Numbered from the stretch's first letter, positions 1-10,741 are shown. The stretch: DNA of 64,000 nt from Gracilaria gracilis (GCA_030374805.1 JARGSG010000037.1:248001-312000), one strand, 5' to 3'. A program made the numbers and translations. The notes: generated by a model from the sequence alone, not told the origin.

Positions 1-774
1 AAGAAGCTTTTCACTGTCGTGTGTCACTTGTTGCTCCCCGCTATGCATATGTACCTGTTCACGGTCAGTAGCAAAGGACTTGATCTTGCGTTCGAAAGCG
101 ATCAGTGGGCGAAAAGCATTAACATGGTGATGGTTGCTTGTGAACAATCGTTGCAGCAAGTTGTTGACTCACTTCCAACGTACATTGAAAATGACTTCAA
201 CACCTACTATACCCAAAGAGGATTTGGTAACCGTAATAACACATGGTGGAGTTTCATGCTCATCTCGAGAGACACACATGACTTCTTCAAGGCAAAATAC
301 CCTTTCGCAAACTTTGCGGTCGTTGCGTACACGCCAATGAGTGGGGGGCATCACCACTGGATCCATTACTATCGGAGAATCAGCGGTCTCTATTTGCATA
401 TGGGTAACACCGGTATCAATGTGCACATTCTCTGGGAGAAGTCCAAGGAGACCTACGACAGATATATTTACTGGCTCTCGAAGGGAAATAACTCGCAAAA
501 ACTTGAGAACGACATCCAATCGCTTAAGAACTGGCTGAATTCGCACACTGCGGGAGATGCAAAAACAATCCGCAACAGCTGTCCAGATGACACATCTGGT
601 GTTAGAACATATTGGGCGTTCATTGTTCCTGGTTCACCCATAGAGTATTGCAATAGTACCTACAAGTCATCACTGACCAAATTTTCAACGCATCAAGTTA
701 AGGGTACAGCGAACACAAACACGAACTGGACTTTCGTTTTCCAGAGGTACTTTGGGAAGGAATACTATTACTAA
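1..774 (+). CDS. Unknown protein, 5' end missing
   Basis: The frame is open from the left edge to a TAA at 774, so the start lies outside the window or in an earlier exon. The first in-frame ATG is at 43. About 257 residues are visible. They begin with a hydrophobic stretch (about residues 7-22) that could be the end of a signal peptide. The rest is rich in Trp, Tyr, His and Asn with several N-x-S/T sites, which fits a secreted or membrane-facing protein. I recognise no family. Visible marks are a GGHHHW run near residue 117 and an aromatic C-terminus ending in YYY. A LINE tail follows about 100 bp downstream. That this is a real gene rests on ORF length and sensible composition. Confidence 0.55.
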   Translation, partial: KKLFTVVCHLLLPAMHMYLFTVSSKGLDLAFESDQWAKSINMVMVACEQSLQQVVDSLPTYIENDFNTYYTQRGFGNRNNTWWSFMLISRDTHDFFKAKYPFANFAVVAYTPMSGGHHHWIHYYRRISGLYLHMGNTGINVHILWEKSKETYDRYIYWLSKGNNSQKLENDIQSLKNWLNSHTAGDAKTIRNSCPDDTSGVRTYWAFIVPGSPIEYCNSTYKSSLTKFSTHQVKGTANTNTNWTFVFQRYFGKEYYY

Positions 775-880
775 ACGTCGACGTGGAGAGCCGAGACAAT
801 CGCTGGTTGAGCCGTCTTCGGATTATCTGATCCAGTTATTACTTTGACTCTTTGCGGATGGAGCTATTTGAACGGTGGAG

Positions 881-975
881 GAGATGATAAGACAATGGCC
901 GCTGAAGTTTTTGGCCTTTTTTAAGAGAGAGGATTACCTGTAGGGTAATCCTCCTGCCGCCTCGGAATCAGGGGC
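881..975 (+). mobile_element. 5'-truncated LINE 3' tail
   Basis: Bases 881-943 encode the last 20 residues of a LINE protein and a TAG stop. They match the C-terminus of the LINE ending at 45566 on the other strand; both contain WPL, AFFKRE and a final YL. The following bases to about 975 match that LINE's 3' untranslated end (CTCCTGCCGCCTCGGAATCA in both). This is a short 5'-truncated insertion just downstream of the first gene. Its 5' boundary is not resolved and may lie up to 100 bp upstream. Confidence 0.75.
931..951 (+). other. Hairpin in LINE 3' end
   Basis: A perfect 8-bp stem (931-938 with 944-951) and a 5-base loop overlap the LINE stop codon. The second LINE copy (45546-45578, opposite strand) has a stem at the same place with different bases but kept pairing. 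This is probably the RNA structure the LINE reverse transcriptase recognises. Confidence 0.6.
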
Positions 976-985
976 TGTAGGAAAA

Positions 986-2629
986 TGTGTATTCTTACGA
1001 GAGTTGGAAGTTGGACGGTTTGGTCGTTAGATCTATCAATATGTATTACGCTAGACATAAGTCCTTTGCACGAGCTCCTGTAATAGTTTGGCTCACTTGA
1101 GATGCTGGTTTTGCAGGTTTACAACATCTACAACAGGGTATAAGTAGGTATCCCAGATTGGTATTGGTGATCAGAACGAGCACATCATCATTCTACATAA
1201 ACTACTATTATAATCGGTCCAGTCTTCGTCAAGCAGCCTCACAACGAGGCTGTAATTGGCTTGCAAGCAGCTCTTTACTGAGCCGCCACTGCATTTGGCT
1301 CGACAAGCCGTAGCACAGTCCTACTGGGACCGGTCGCCGACTGTCACGCCTCTTTGTCGTCTACCAGTTGGACCTCACTGAACCAAACTGCAGTCGACTT
1401 CTACAGTTGTGTGAACAGGGGCGGCAGACCAGAATAAAGAAAAAGAAGAATGGTGGAGCTATTCGAGTGACTCGGCAATAAGCAACTGCAGAGTAGAAGA
1501 TTTGACGCAAGGCAACCACTGATATGGCCTTCTTGTCTTGCGGGTTTCGGTGGGGTTTTATTTGACGCAGGAAATGGACATATTCAGTATATTGAAGCAC
1601 TCCTGATCGAACTCATTGATTCAGAAATACACAGAGGGGCATCCGCCACATCCGCCGATACATCCTAAATCAAAATTAAACACAGGAGAAAGCAGGAAAT
1701 GAAGCATTATTGTTGACGATGTAGTGTACTATGTTGGAAGCCGAGAACACATCTGTGTTAATATGAAGCGGGCATGCGCACTCATAAAAGAGAGAGAGAG
1801 AGAGAGAGAAAGCGGGCATCTTTTTTTCAGGTTTCGATGAGTAGCAGTTTGCGTTATAATGCAGTATATGGTGAACCTGTCGGACATGCAAAATCTCAAG
1901 TTCAATTCACAGGCAACGCACCTCAAACTGGACTCTTGCACGGGTTCTGGCTTTGGAAGAGGTCAAAGCACAAATTCGGACATGTTTGCTCTATTTGCAC
2001 TCGCGCTGTGGCAGAACATTGTTGGATTTGGTGAGGGCAACCGAAAACCTTCTGCACCTCCAGCAGATAAAGGTGCAACCAGCATTCCGCAGAAAACAAG
2101 TTGTCTTACGAAAGGATCTCCAACACTTTTCTTCCCCGTCGCCCTGGTAAACGAAGAGTTACAGGCTTCGAAGCCTTGTCGATGAAGAAAAGGTAACAAG
2201 GGAACTTTTTATTGACGGCTGGGGGGTGGGCCTGGCGGACAGGCAGGTTCCCAGTGTGTTGGGGCTGCGGAGCGATGCGTGATGCTCGTAGGGTTGGCGC
2301 ATGCGACGAAAAAATGACGTCGTGTGCGCTTGGAAGTTGCGATGCGCAATAGGTGTTGAGAATTGTGAGGCTCGATTCCTCTGATTTACTGAGGAGGCAG
2401 AGATTGGTGTCTGTGAAGCACACCAATGCTGCTTTTTCCAAACGGTAACAAAACTAATTTAGTCTACTACATAAAATGGTTTGCCACGGCTTAGTTGGCA
2501 CAAGCCTGGGTGGCTGTGTGCCTGCCGAAGTGGATGATTCCATCCACTACATGTCGTCTCGAGTGGCAGCCTTCCGCCGTTGTAATTCACCATCGTGATA
2601 CTGCGACGGTTGCAGAAAAAGACTGAGCT
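986..2629. other. Intergenic, no gene seen
   Basis: Several ORFs of 60-110 codons occur on both strands but none has a convincing start, family match or protein-like composition. The only clear structure is a short AG microsatellite. The last part should hold the 3' untranslated region of the minus-strand Cys-rich gene. Confidence 0.5.
1789..1808. repeat. (AG)10 microsatellite
   Basis: Ten uninterrupted AG units, flanked by A-rich sequence. No coding role is seen. Confidence 0.9.
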
Positions 2630-3760
2630 CTAAGAGCCATCCGGAAAAAATCCCTTACCGCCATCATCGTCTTCGGGATTCCAAGGCACACACGCTGTAG
2701 CTTCTTCATTTGTCCTCATATCAGTTGGGCAGCTGTCGCAAAGTCTGTCAGTCTTCACATTTGGTTCTGGCGCGATACCAAACATGCACTTCTTACACAC
2801 TCCACTCTCAAAAGCATAATAATACCCAGCTGGACATGTGATGCATTGTCCTGTAGAAATATCAAGCGCGGTGCCCTCAGGGCAGGGGGCACAGGACGTA
2901 GAACCAGATCCCGTAAACGTCCCAGAAGGACACGGTTGGCAGGCACGTGTTCCATCGCTAATGTGGTTCGGCCAACACTTACGGCAGTTTCCAAAGACAT
3001 CTTCATATCCTTCTCCTGGATTGCATCGCCCGCATTCCGATCCCAAGAGAACTTCGCCCGTTGGACAGGAAGTGCACCTAGAGGAGCCTGGAAGTGCAAA
3101 GGAACCCATGGGACACTTTTCACATTCCGTCATTACTCCCCCAGGACTAAATGTCGATGCGAGGCACTCCCGACATTGCAGAAAACTTGGGTCATAATAC
3201 GACCCAGCTTCACAAGATCCGCAATGACTGGATTCTATATTCCGTAGCCCCATGAGTAAAGCTTGCCCTGGGGGACAAACCGTACACCTCGCCGCACCAA
3301 AGGACGAGTGGGAGCCTTCGGGGCATTTTAGACACGCAGTGCTCAAGTCGAAACTGGGGTTGAATGTATTCAGTTCCCCGCATATGTCGCATAGCGATAT
3401 TTCCGGAACGTAAACCTTTCCAGGAGGGCAAACCCCGCATTGATTTCCTGCTAGTGGTGCCTGTCCTTCAGGGCATGATACGCAGTTTGACGATCCAACC
3501 GTTGAACCGGTTCCATCCGGACATGGTATACATTCGGCTTTTCCTTGATCCGGCTGGAAATGGTTTGCTGGACATTCCCTGCATAAGAATCCAGTGCTGA
3601 ACCTTCCGGGGGGGCATGGTTCGCATCCGTTTCGATAATGTTCACCTGGACTGCATTCACAAAGCTTATCGCCACATATGACGCCCCCCTCACCGCTACA
3701 AAATACCATATGCATATTGAGGAAAAACGCGGCCAACACCATAATTGACCAGGAAATCAT
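2630..3760 (-). CDS. Secreted Cys-rich repeat protein
   Basis: This 376-residue protein starts at an ATG followed by a hydrophobic signal peptide (about residues 1-21, ending FCSG). The remainder is a string of roughly ten modules with spacing like CxxCPxGxF..G..xCxxC. These resemble the ephrin-receptor-like GCC2/GCC3 and TNFR-type Cys-rich repeats of extracellular proteins. The C-terminus is short and acidic (EDDDGG). No transmembrane segment follows the repeats, so it is probably secreted or wall-associated. Disulfide-bonded repeats of this kind usually bind ligands or build matrix; the ligand is unknown. The frame upstream of the chosen ATG is open for about 110 bases without another ATG, which supports this start. 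There are no introns in the coding region. Confidence 0.75.
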   Translation of the reverse strand: MISWSIMVLAAFFLNMHMVFCSGEGGVICGDKLCECSPGEHYRNGCEPCPPGRFSTGFLCRECPANHFQPDQGKAECIPCPDGTGSTVGSSNCVSCPEGQAPLAGNQCGVCPPGKVYVPEISLCDICGELNTFNPSFDLSTACLKCPEGSHSSFGAARCTVCPPGQALLMGLRNIESSHCGSCEAGSYYDPSFLQCRECLASTFSPGGVMTECEKCPMGSFALPGSSRCTSCPTGEVLLGSECGRCNPGEGYEDVFGNCRKCWPNHISDGTRACQPCPSGTFTGSGSTSCAPCPEGTALDISTGQCITCPAGYYYAFESGVCKKCMFGIAPEPNVKTDRLCDSCPTDMRTNEEATACVPWNPEDDDGGKGFFPDGS

Positions 3761-6374
3761 TGTAAGGCGGGAAATTAAAAGCCGTTTGAGTAGAATAAGA
3801 GCGACGGCAACCTCGAAAATGGTTTTGAGGCTGGCTGAGATGGTTTCTTGTAACCAAATTGTGGAAGAAGACGCTCAATGTTTGCAACAAATCCATTTAA
3901 GACATGGATTGTGTACCGTTGGTACCGCGAACCCCTCGATGAATTAGCCAGCTTACACTGCGTTGTTGCGCACCACTATGCTACACGAACCTGTGAAGTG
4001 TATCGTGATATAAAACTCTGTAAATGCATCTTCAACATCGACCCATCTTGCTGCTTGTCATGGAAAGCGAATTCATTGCTTGAATATCTATGTAACAGAT
4101 TCAACACAATCTCCTCAAGACTGCGAACCGCCAACGATATACTAACCGTATGTACATGGAATTTTATACAAAACGTTATGTCTCCCCCTTCGTGACATTT
4201 CAATGATTCCTCTGTTAACTTTCGGTTACAAAGTTAATCCTCAGGGTTCTCTTGGTGCAATCATGCCAACGCATTGGTAGGGATAGATTAACAGCACATG
4301 TATGTTTATTGGAGTAACCCCGGTAGCTCTAGACGACTTGAACAACATCATGCAAGCGATTCAGTATCAGTGTCGGGTTTGAAGTTAACCGTGAATTTGG
4401 GTTGTGAGTATTTTTCCGTTGTGGATCCAATTGGCATCTAAGACATGTGCTACGGTCGCGACATACAATTTAGATGCTTAGAAGTATCTTACACCCAGTG
4501 ACCGCCGATAATGACCCTGAGGGCCACTTCATTATGTGTTTCGTTTGGCTAGAATCTTACGGTGTTTTTTGTGTGGCCCACTTCATCTACCCTTGTACGG
4601 ACAAATCTGAATTAAAATTGAAAAAGGAGACAATTGTTTCAGAAACTAAATTGTAAAACTGATAGACATAGGATTAAAATAGAATTCACATTAATTACAG
4701 TGACTAACACGATATAGTGCCACCCCAGTCCACCATCTTTATTGTGGCACTATTGTGGAGTGCGCTTTATTCAGTTCATTGGTAAACTTTACCCAAGCGT
4801 ATTGCGATCAAAGGAGGGTTTCTACGGGCTGCTGCGTCCAGAATTGCCTCCAGTTCCGGTAGCGTTCCTAGTACGAACTTCCTACCCCCTCAAATCCCGC
4901 CGAAATTGTGCCATGCAGTTTGAGGTAGCGAGGGCCAGAGGTTGGCACTAACCAGTTGAGCACTATATCGCGACCTCCCCCTCCCCCCCCCCCCTGTACC
5001 ACGTTAGAAAGAAAAAGCTGTTTTGAAAACTGAGTTTGAAGACATGAGGATTTAGATTTACCCAGCTAGCCATCATAATCGGGAGCGTCGCGCGCAGTAC
5101 ACGTGTAGAGTATTCCGTTGGTATCCGATCGATGGTCATTTTTGTTGCCACCCAACTCGATTGCTTGGTTGATTGAGAGGTCATCGCCTACATCTTTTTG
5201 TCCGACATTCTTCTATTGTTGGTGCCATTCTATGTTAACGTTATGGACACCACAACGGTTGTAATGTTAAAAGTTAAGATACAGTTCACAGTTGTCCATC
5301 TCCCACAGTTCTCGTCGGTTCGCAGTTGTCTTCGGTCCCCAGTTGTCTTCGGTCCCCAGTTGTCTTCGGTTCCCAGTTGTCTCAATCAATTGCATCCAAT
5401 CATTTCAATTAATGCAATCGCAAGTTGCCCGTATTTCACAGTTGTCACGCTTTCATGGTTATCCAGCTCTCCATTAAATAAAATGACTGAACGTCATTGA
5501 TGAGGCAATCGCAAATGCAGTGAATACGAGATACGGTAACTTGGTTGAGAACGATGATGATGGTGACGACGTAAGGACTCGCTTTGTCGTTCTTCTCAAT
5601 TTAATTCCTTTCTATCTGTACTAATCTGACCGTCCTGCACTTCATTTGAACCATTTCAGTGAAATCAACACCATAGACGATGTCATCCTGGGTGCCCTAT
5701 GTAGCGTTCTCGGAATCACCTTTCGCTCGCAGCCGTGGTTTTTGTATCTTCAGACAACGTCAACCTGGTACAAAAAAGTAGACAATACTTTCTGGGCTTG
5801 AAGTTGCCCTACAGAGCTTTTTTCTTTTTACCTCGCGAGCAATCTATCTTCGTTATGGCCCCTGCATGAGTGTAGATAAAATGATTGGGAGGCGATGAAG
5901 CCCGAAAGGGCTCCGAGCTCGTAAAAAAGAACACAGAAGCGGGTAGCGTTACCGGTGAGCCCTGGCGGTAAAACCAAGACCGTCAGAGGTGTTTTACCTA
6001 CTCAGAAACTTCCATTTCATTTGTAGCTGACGAAGCGTAGCGTACTCAAGGCCAGAATCATTGGCCAAATAGTTGTCCTGGGCTCGCCAGTTCATGAGCA
6101 TACCATACGTCCGCGTCTCACCCATAGATGACAGTCTTGCTGCCATCACGTAAGGCTATATCCCCGGTAAGAAGACACTCTCTCCCGAGACTGATGGGCC
6201 AATCAAGAAATCGCAATACTGTACAAGGAGACGTCCTAAGCCGTGATACTCAGTATTGCTGGCGTCGGGAAAAAACGGACGACCGGCATCCTCTCTACAT
6301 GGTACGATGAGTGAGACGGTTCCGACTGCACGGTGCCCTATAAGTACCAATCTTCTCCGTCTCTGTCTAAGAAG
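3761..6374. other. Intergenic, no gene seen
   Basis: No ORF here looks like a gene. The stretch holds a C12 tract (4983-4994), a 17-bp tandem repeat (5306-5383), and two small perfect inverted repeats: AGCCC/GGGCT around a GAAA loop (5899-5912), and GGTAAAAC/GTTTTACC (5967-5974 with 5991-5998). The last few hundred bases should include the promoter of the secreted-protein gene that follows. Confidence 0.45.
5306..5383. repeat. 17-bp tandem repeat, about 4.6 copies
   Basis: The unit CAGTTGTCTTCGGTCCC is exact at 5323-5339 and 5340-5356. A diverged copy lies at 5306-5322, one mismatch at 5357-5373, and a partial copy ends near 5383. It is a small minisatellite in a non-coding region. Confidence 0.9.
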
Positions 6375-7382
6375 ATGCACGTCACAGCACCGAGCACCTT
6401 GTCAAACAAGTCCTCGCATCCAAATCAACAGAGCAAATCCGGCAGCCTCCTTCTCAGCAGCCGAAGCATGTGCCCCATCAACGCCATCACCCGCCGGGCC
6501 CTACATCTGCTTCTCTTGCTCTCCGCCTGCACCGCTCTGTGTGCTGCCCAGGAGGTAGTTCAGAGCCAGGCAGACGCAGATTGGGCTATCATTGAGACTC
6601 GCGTCCGGATCGAGAAGACCTTCGACGACGACCCGGGCAGCAACTTTGAATTCTGGGGCAACGTCAAGGTGAAATTCGACGACTACATCATGGCCCGCAC
6701 CAACGTCGCGGATCAGCGAGACCATCTGATCTGTTCTCGAGATCAGATCGGCGCCGGCACCAACTGGGTTGCCGCTGTCACCAATGCCGCTTTTGCGATC
6801 GGAGCCGCCGTCGCTACGGGCGGCTTTTCCACCGCACTCGTCGTCGCGCAGGCAAGTTTCGGGCTTGTCACGCAGTTGGTCAGACAAACTAATCCCAACG
6901 TGCGGGATTGCACCGGTGGGTATATTGCCACAGTTAGGTACCCTGTCTCCATTGGTGTGGACACGTATCATTACAGTTTCGAGGTGCATTTGCGTGAAGA
7001 TGATACCTTTGGTGATGACGTCTGGGAGATGGATACCAGGCATGACACCGGATACAAGGACAACTGGAGTCCACTGGATGAGTGCTGGGGGCGCTACTTT
7101 GACCCATCCACTATCCCACCGACCGCGTTTGAGAATGTTCGATTGTGCAGAATGACGGACAGGATTTGTACCACCGAAGACTGTGACAAACATACGTTCA
7201 CCCATCCCTTGCTTGGAAACCCAACTGCCACTCGTGGGAAACTAGTGTTTGAGTCTGTCATTCTTGCCTGGATGAAGGGCCCTGTTGTTGATGGGGAAGT
7301 GCAGGACTTCAACTCGAACGGCAGGACTACTGTCACTCGGAGGAGTTTCTATGGACCGTCGTACGGAATTCTCGATGTCTAG
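6375..7382 (+). CDS. Secreted protein of unknown function
   Basis: The frame ends at a TAG at 7380-7382. The first ATG is at 6375. An ATG at 6468 gives a textbook signal peptide (short basic n-region, LHLLLLL core, cleavage near CAA|Q) and is probably the true start, giving about 304 residues. The mature protein is acidic, with about eight Cys likely paired. It has one long Ala/Gly-rich hydrophobic segment (about 6755-6890), unlike the hydrophilic remainder. That segment could be a membrane helix pair or a buried hairpin. I recognise no family. It lies alone, with non-coding DNA on both sides. Confidence 0.65.
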   Translation: MHVTAPSTLSNKSSHPNQQSKSGSLLLSSRSMCPINAITRRALHLLLLLSACTALCAAQEVVQSQADADWAIIETRVRIEKTFDDDPGSNFEFWGNVKVKFDDYIMARTNVADQRDHLICSRDQIGAGTNWVAAVTNAAFAIGAAVATGGFSTALVVAQASFGLVTQLVRQTNPNVRDCTGGYIATVRYPVSIGVDTYHYSFEVHLREDDTFGDDVWEMDTRHDTGYKDNWSPLDECWGRYFDPSTIPPTAFENVRLCRMTDRICTTEDCDKHTFTHPLLGNPTATRGKLVFESVILAWMKGPVVDGEVQDFNSNGRTTVTRRSFYGPSYGILDV

Positions 7383-9154
7383 ATGAGTGGGAGCTTCACA
7401 GTGAATTCAAGAACTTTCCAACTTTAATTCCAGAACAAGAAGCATAGGTGAAAAGATTGAGAGACTGCATTCTCGATTGCTAAACGTTGCAAATCCTTGC
7501 ATTTCTCACGTCTTGATCGCAGTTTCTATACCTGCCAGAGCAGCTAACGCAATATGTTTACCTTTTGGATATCACGAGTTCTCTTCTCTTGGAGCGAGAG
7601 TGCCTGATTCAAACACCAGATATACAGTATTGGTAGCCACTCAATGTAAAGGATCTTAATTCTTCCGCTGCCGTGGAATAGCTGGCGGGAACAAGTGGGA
7701 AGCTCCGTTGCTGGATACTGGTGGTATATCCTCAGGCACCTTGCGGATCGGTTGCTTTCGTTCAAAAAAATATATGAGCTGCAATAGAACGTTCTGTGAT
7801 CAGAGATACATGCAGTAGATACAGACACGTAATTTATACGGGATACAAGTCTCCATACCCTGCCAGCATATGCGCTGACGACAGATCACTGCATTGAGAG
7901 TATATCTATTATTCCACTGCATTCACCTGCCAGAACTAAGAGGCCATTTGGCCTTCTTCGAACGCGAACTTGCTCCCGTTCAAATTCGCAACTGTCTACT
8001 GACATCAGCAGACAAGTTCTTTCGTCTGATGTGGACGCCTTGTGCCAAAGTCTGGCTTCGTCATGCTCCTGCACGTTCCAATCAAACCATTATCTACGGT
8101 TAGATCAACTACTGCCATCGAGCACAGAGTCCTCATTGCAGTCCGATCAAACCTCTTCGACGATTGTTTCTTACATGAGCGATCAGCAACTGCAACCTCT
8201 GCTTCAGTTACTTAAGATTTGTGCTTTAGAATCAACAGCACCAAAGGTGTTCTACACCCAGAACGTAGTGAAGCCCATACTGTCCGCAGTGACTCGGTCG
8301 CACGGCCCAGACTCCGACTCCCGAGAGGGCTAGATATTTAGGTAAGTTTAAGAACTAATCAGCTGGTATATCCTCTTTCAAGCGTTACCCGTGTGTTGCT
8401 GTAAACGTGAGAGAAACGTGACGTATACTATACGTGACGGGGTATAGGTACCAACAGTACACGTACACACAGGGAATTGTTGGAATTTCGAGGTACGAAG
8501 ACATTAAACCGTTTTAAAAAAGTAATTTTAAAAAAACCCATAATAGAATCCTGTATTTATTATTGATGATTTAATTAATTAAGGAGGCTCGGAGGGGCTT
8601 CTTCGTCTCGGTCCTGCTACACTTCCTGCTATGCAATACGCAGCACGAGCACGCTGCAAGGGTAACCTATTGCTTGTTAAAGAACGCTTTCTCCTCATCG
8701 AGCCCTCTCTGTCACCGCTCTCCCCGTTTCTTCTCTTACCCAAACAACGGCCTCCCTGTAATCGGGTTCTAGCAAATGTCGTCCTTTCACCTTCTGAGAT
8801 GACCTACCAAAGGATAGTATTTTCACCACAGTAATATCTCCCACGACATTTGATGAAGATTTCCATCTTCATTGCATCCTTGCCACCCAGTCTCTGGATT
8901 TCGTGTTCAGCCCAATATGGCTGTTCTCACTTAGGAAAGTTGTGACTGCAAACCATTACAAAATCATGGGAGAGGCGTCTTCCTATCGAGTATAAAGGCT
9001 CTCCCATGCGACTGGATGCTGCTCTTCCTCCGTTGTCGTCTTAACCCGCCGTAACCACTGCGCGTCAACAACGAACCGAGTTCTAATACAATCTACAATC
9101 CAAACGGAACAGCAACCGTGAATTCCATCTAACGAAGTGCACCACCTGTCAGAA
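7383..9154. other. Intergenic, no gene seen
   Basis: An open frame at 8031-8333 lacks an ATG and resembles nothing I know. An AT-rich stretch near 8510-8580 separates two more ordinary blocks. There is a small palindrome CGTATA-C-TATACG at 8422-8434. The region just before 9155 should hold the promoter of the following gene. Confidence 0.4.
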
Positions 9155-10741
9155 ATGAAGTCGTTCACCTTCAGGTTTCTTCTCCTCGCCTCCACTGTTT
9201 TCACGGCGGTTCACGCTCGTGCGTTTTGGGGTCATTCAGTGAACGAGAGCTTTGGTTTCCTCTCAGGTTTTTTTTCATCATTGCGTCCTACCGCCAGAAA
9301 AGCCGATAGCGGTGCCAATATCATCAAGTTCGCCACATTAGGTGGGAAAGCTGAATTATTCATAAACGGAAAGTGGAAAGCAAAAACAAACGGACCGCTA
9401 CAGATTTTGAAGGAGGATCTCAACAAGAATGATGTCATTGCTTTCAAGTGTACCAAAACTAATTCAGGGAACAAGAATAAGAAAGCCGGTTTGATGGCCA
9501 CCGTCAGCTATGATGGAAAAATCTATCGCACTGGTACCCATCACTTCACCAGTAGTAGCGGTTTCTCCAAGTGGAAGAAATGGGAGCGAAAGTCATGGAA
9601 CGCAGTGAAGGACTACAAGGATAAGAAAACTGGTGAGAGGCACGGTTTTTGTCATTGGAAGAAGGCGAATACGATCGTGACAAGGGCCAAGAAGTTCGAT
9701 AAGCATGCGTCTTTCATCTGGAAAACGATGGCCGAGCTCGCGAACAAACCGGAGAGCATTGCATTCATTCGCTTTGTCATTGGCGGAGAGAACTGTCCCG
9801 TGAAGCCGACTAAGGGCAAAAGCGATGAGGACGATGACGAAGCTGACGACGTCGCCAAGGGCAAACGAAAGCAGGGCGACGATGACGACGACAACGACGG
9901 CAAGAGCAAACGCAAGAAGAACAAGGGTGGCGATGATGACGACGACGACGGTAAGGATAAACGCAAGAAGAACAAGGGTGGCGATGACGACGACGACAAC
10001 GACGGTAAGGGTAAACGCAAGAAGAACAAGGGTGACGATGATGATGATGATGACGATGACGACGACGGTAAGGGTAAACCCAAGAAGAACAAGGGTGGCG
10101 ATGATGACGACGACGACGACGACGGTAAGGGTAAACGGAGGAAGAACAAGGGTGGGGATGACGATGACGACGACAACAGCAAGGGTAAACGCAAGAACAA
10201 GAATGACGACGGTAAGGGTAAACGCAGAGAGAACAAGGGTGGTGATGACGATGACGACGACAACGACGACAACAACGTTAAGGATAAACGCACGAAGGAC
10301 AAGGGTGGCGACGAAGGTCACGACGACGACGACGGTAAGGGCAAACACAAGAACAACAAGGAAGACGGCGGCGGCGACGACGACAAGAATAAGCCGTCCG
10401 GTCGAGTGCCACACCCGAAAGACCACGATGCTGGAAAGAATGGCAAGCCCGGGACAACTGACTCTCTAAGCGGACAAAGCGATGGCAGCAAGCCAGACGG
10501 TTTCTGTGCTTGTGAACCTACTCCCCGCAAGGGCGGCGAGTGCTACGACATAGAGGAGCCTTCAGCAAACTCTGGGAGATGTAAGCCCCGTCCATGTGAA
10601 CCAAAATTCGAATGTGTTGCAACGGGAGCCAAGATGTGTGTGAAACGTCGTGGGGGAAGCAAGGTTGTAATGGTTTCACCGAACAAGTGCATGACTGTTT
10701 CTTCTGATGATGTGGAGATGTTGTTGCCGTACGAGGGATAG
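9155..10741 (+). CDS. Secreted protein with long Asp/Lys repeat
   Basis: This 528-residue protein begins at the ATG at 9155, with a signal peptide (FRFLLLASTVF core, cleavage near VHA|R). Three parts follow. About residues 45-215 form a globular domain rich in Trp, Lys and Gly, beta-like in pattern (NGKW, DGKIY, WKKWERKSW). About residues 220-415 are roughly ten copies of a unit like KGKRKKNKGG followed by 4-9 Asp. The last 75 residues form a small Cys-rich module (CACE, CKPRPCEPKFEC, KMC, KCM). Alternating poly-Asp and basic blocks in a secreted protein suggest binding of cations or sulfated polysaccharide in a wall or matrix; this is inference. Family unknown. The next gene downstream is convergent. 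Confidence 0.75.
   Translation: MKSFTFRFLLLASTVFTAVHARAFWGHSVNESFGFLSGFFSSLRPTARKADSGANIIKFATLGGKAELFINGKWKAKTNGPLQILKEDLNKNDVIAFKCTKTNSGNKNKKAGLMATVSYDGKIYRTGTHHFTSSSGFSKWKKWERKSWNAVKDYKDKKTGERHGFCHWKKANTIVTRAKKFDKHASFIWKTMAELANKPESIAFIRFVIGGENCPVKPTKGKSDEDDDEADDVAKGKRKQGDDDDDNDGKSKRKKNKGGDDDDDDGKDKRKKNKGGDDDDDNDGKGKRKKNKGDDDDDDDDDDDGKGKPKKNKGGDDDDDDDDGKGKRRKNKGGDDDDDDNSKGKRKNKNDDGKGKRRENKGGDDDDDDNDDNNVKDKRTKDKGGDEGHDDDDGKGKHKNNKEDGGGDDDKNKPSGRVPHPKDHDAGKNGKPGTTDSLSGQSDGSKPDGFCACEPTPRKGGECYDIEEPSANSGRCKPRPCEPKFECVATGAKMCVKRRGGSKVVMVSPNKCMTVSSDDVEMLLPYEG
9820..10395 (+). repeat. Coding minisatellite, Asp/Lys units
   Basis: Imperfect tandem units of about 50-65 bp, built from GAYGACGAC runs plus AAGGGTAAACGCAAGAAGAAC, lie in frame in the secreted-protein gene. 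The Asp run varies from about 4 to 9 codons per unit, as expected from slippage and unequal exchange. Because of the repeat, all six frames stay open here, so the long antisense frames are shadows. Confidence 0.9.

Noticed and set aside
5306-5383. CRISPR-like array
   Set aside because: Repeats are directly adjacent 17-mers without spacers, and the genome is eukaryotic.
8422-8434. CGTATA-C-TATACG palindrome as an operator
   Set aside because: A single short palindrome in non-coding DNA without a linked regulator is not enough support.
9593-10426. Long minus-strand frames opposite the Asp/Lys repeat
   Set aside because: They arise from the GAY/AAG repeat of the real gene; their translations are poly-Val/Leu/Ser with no other feature.
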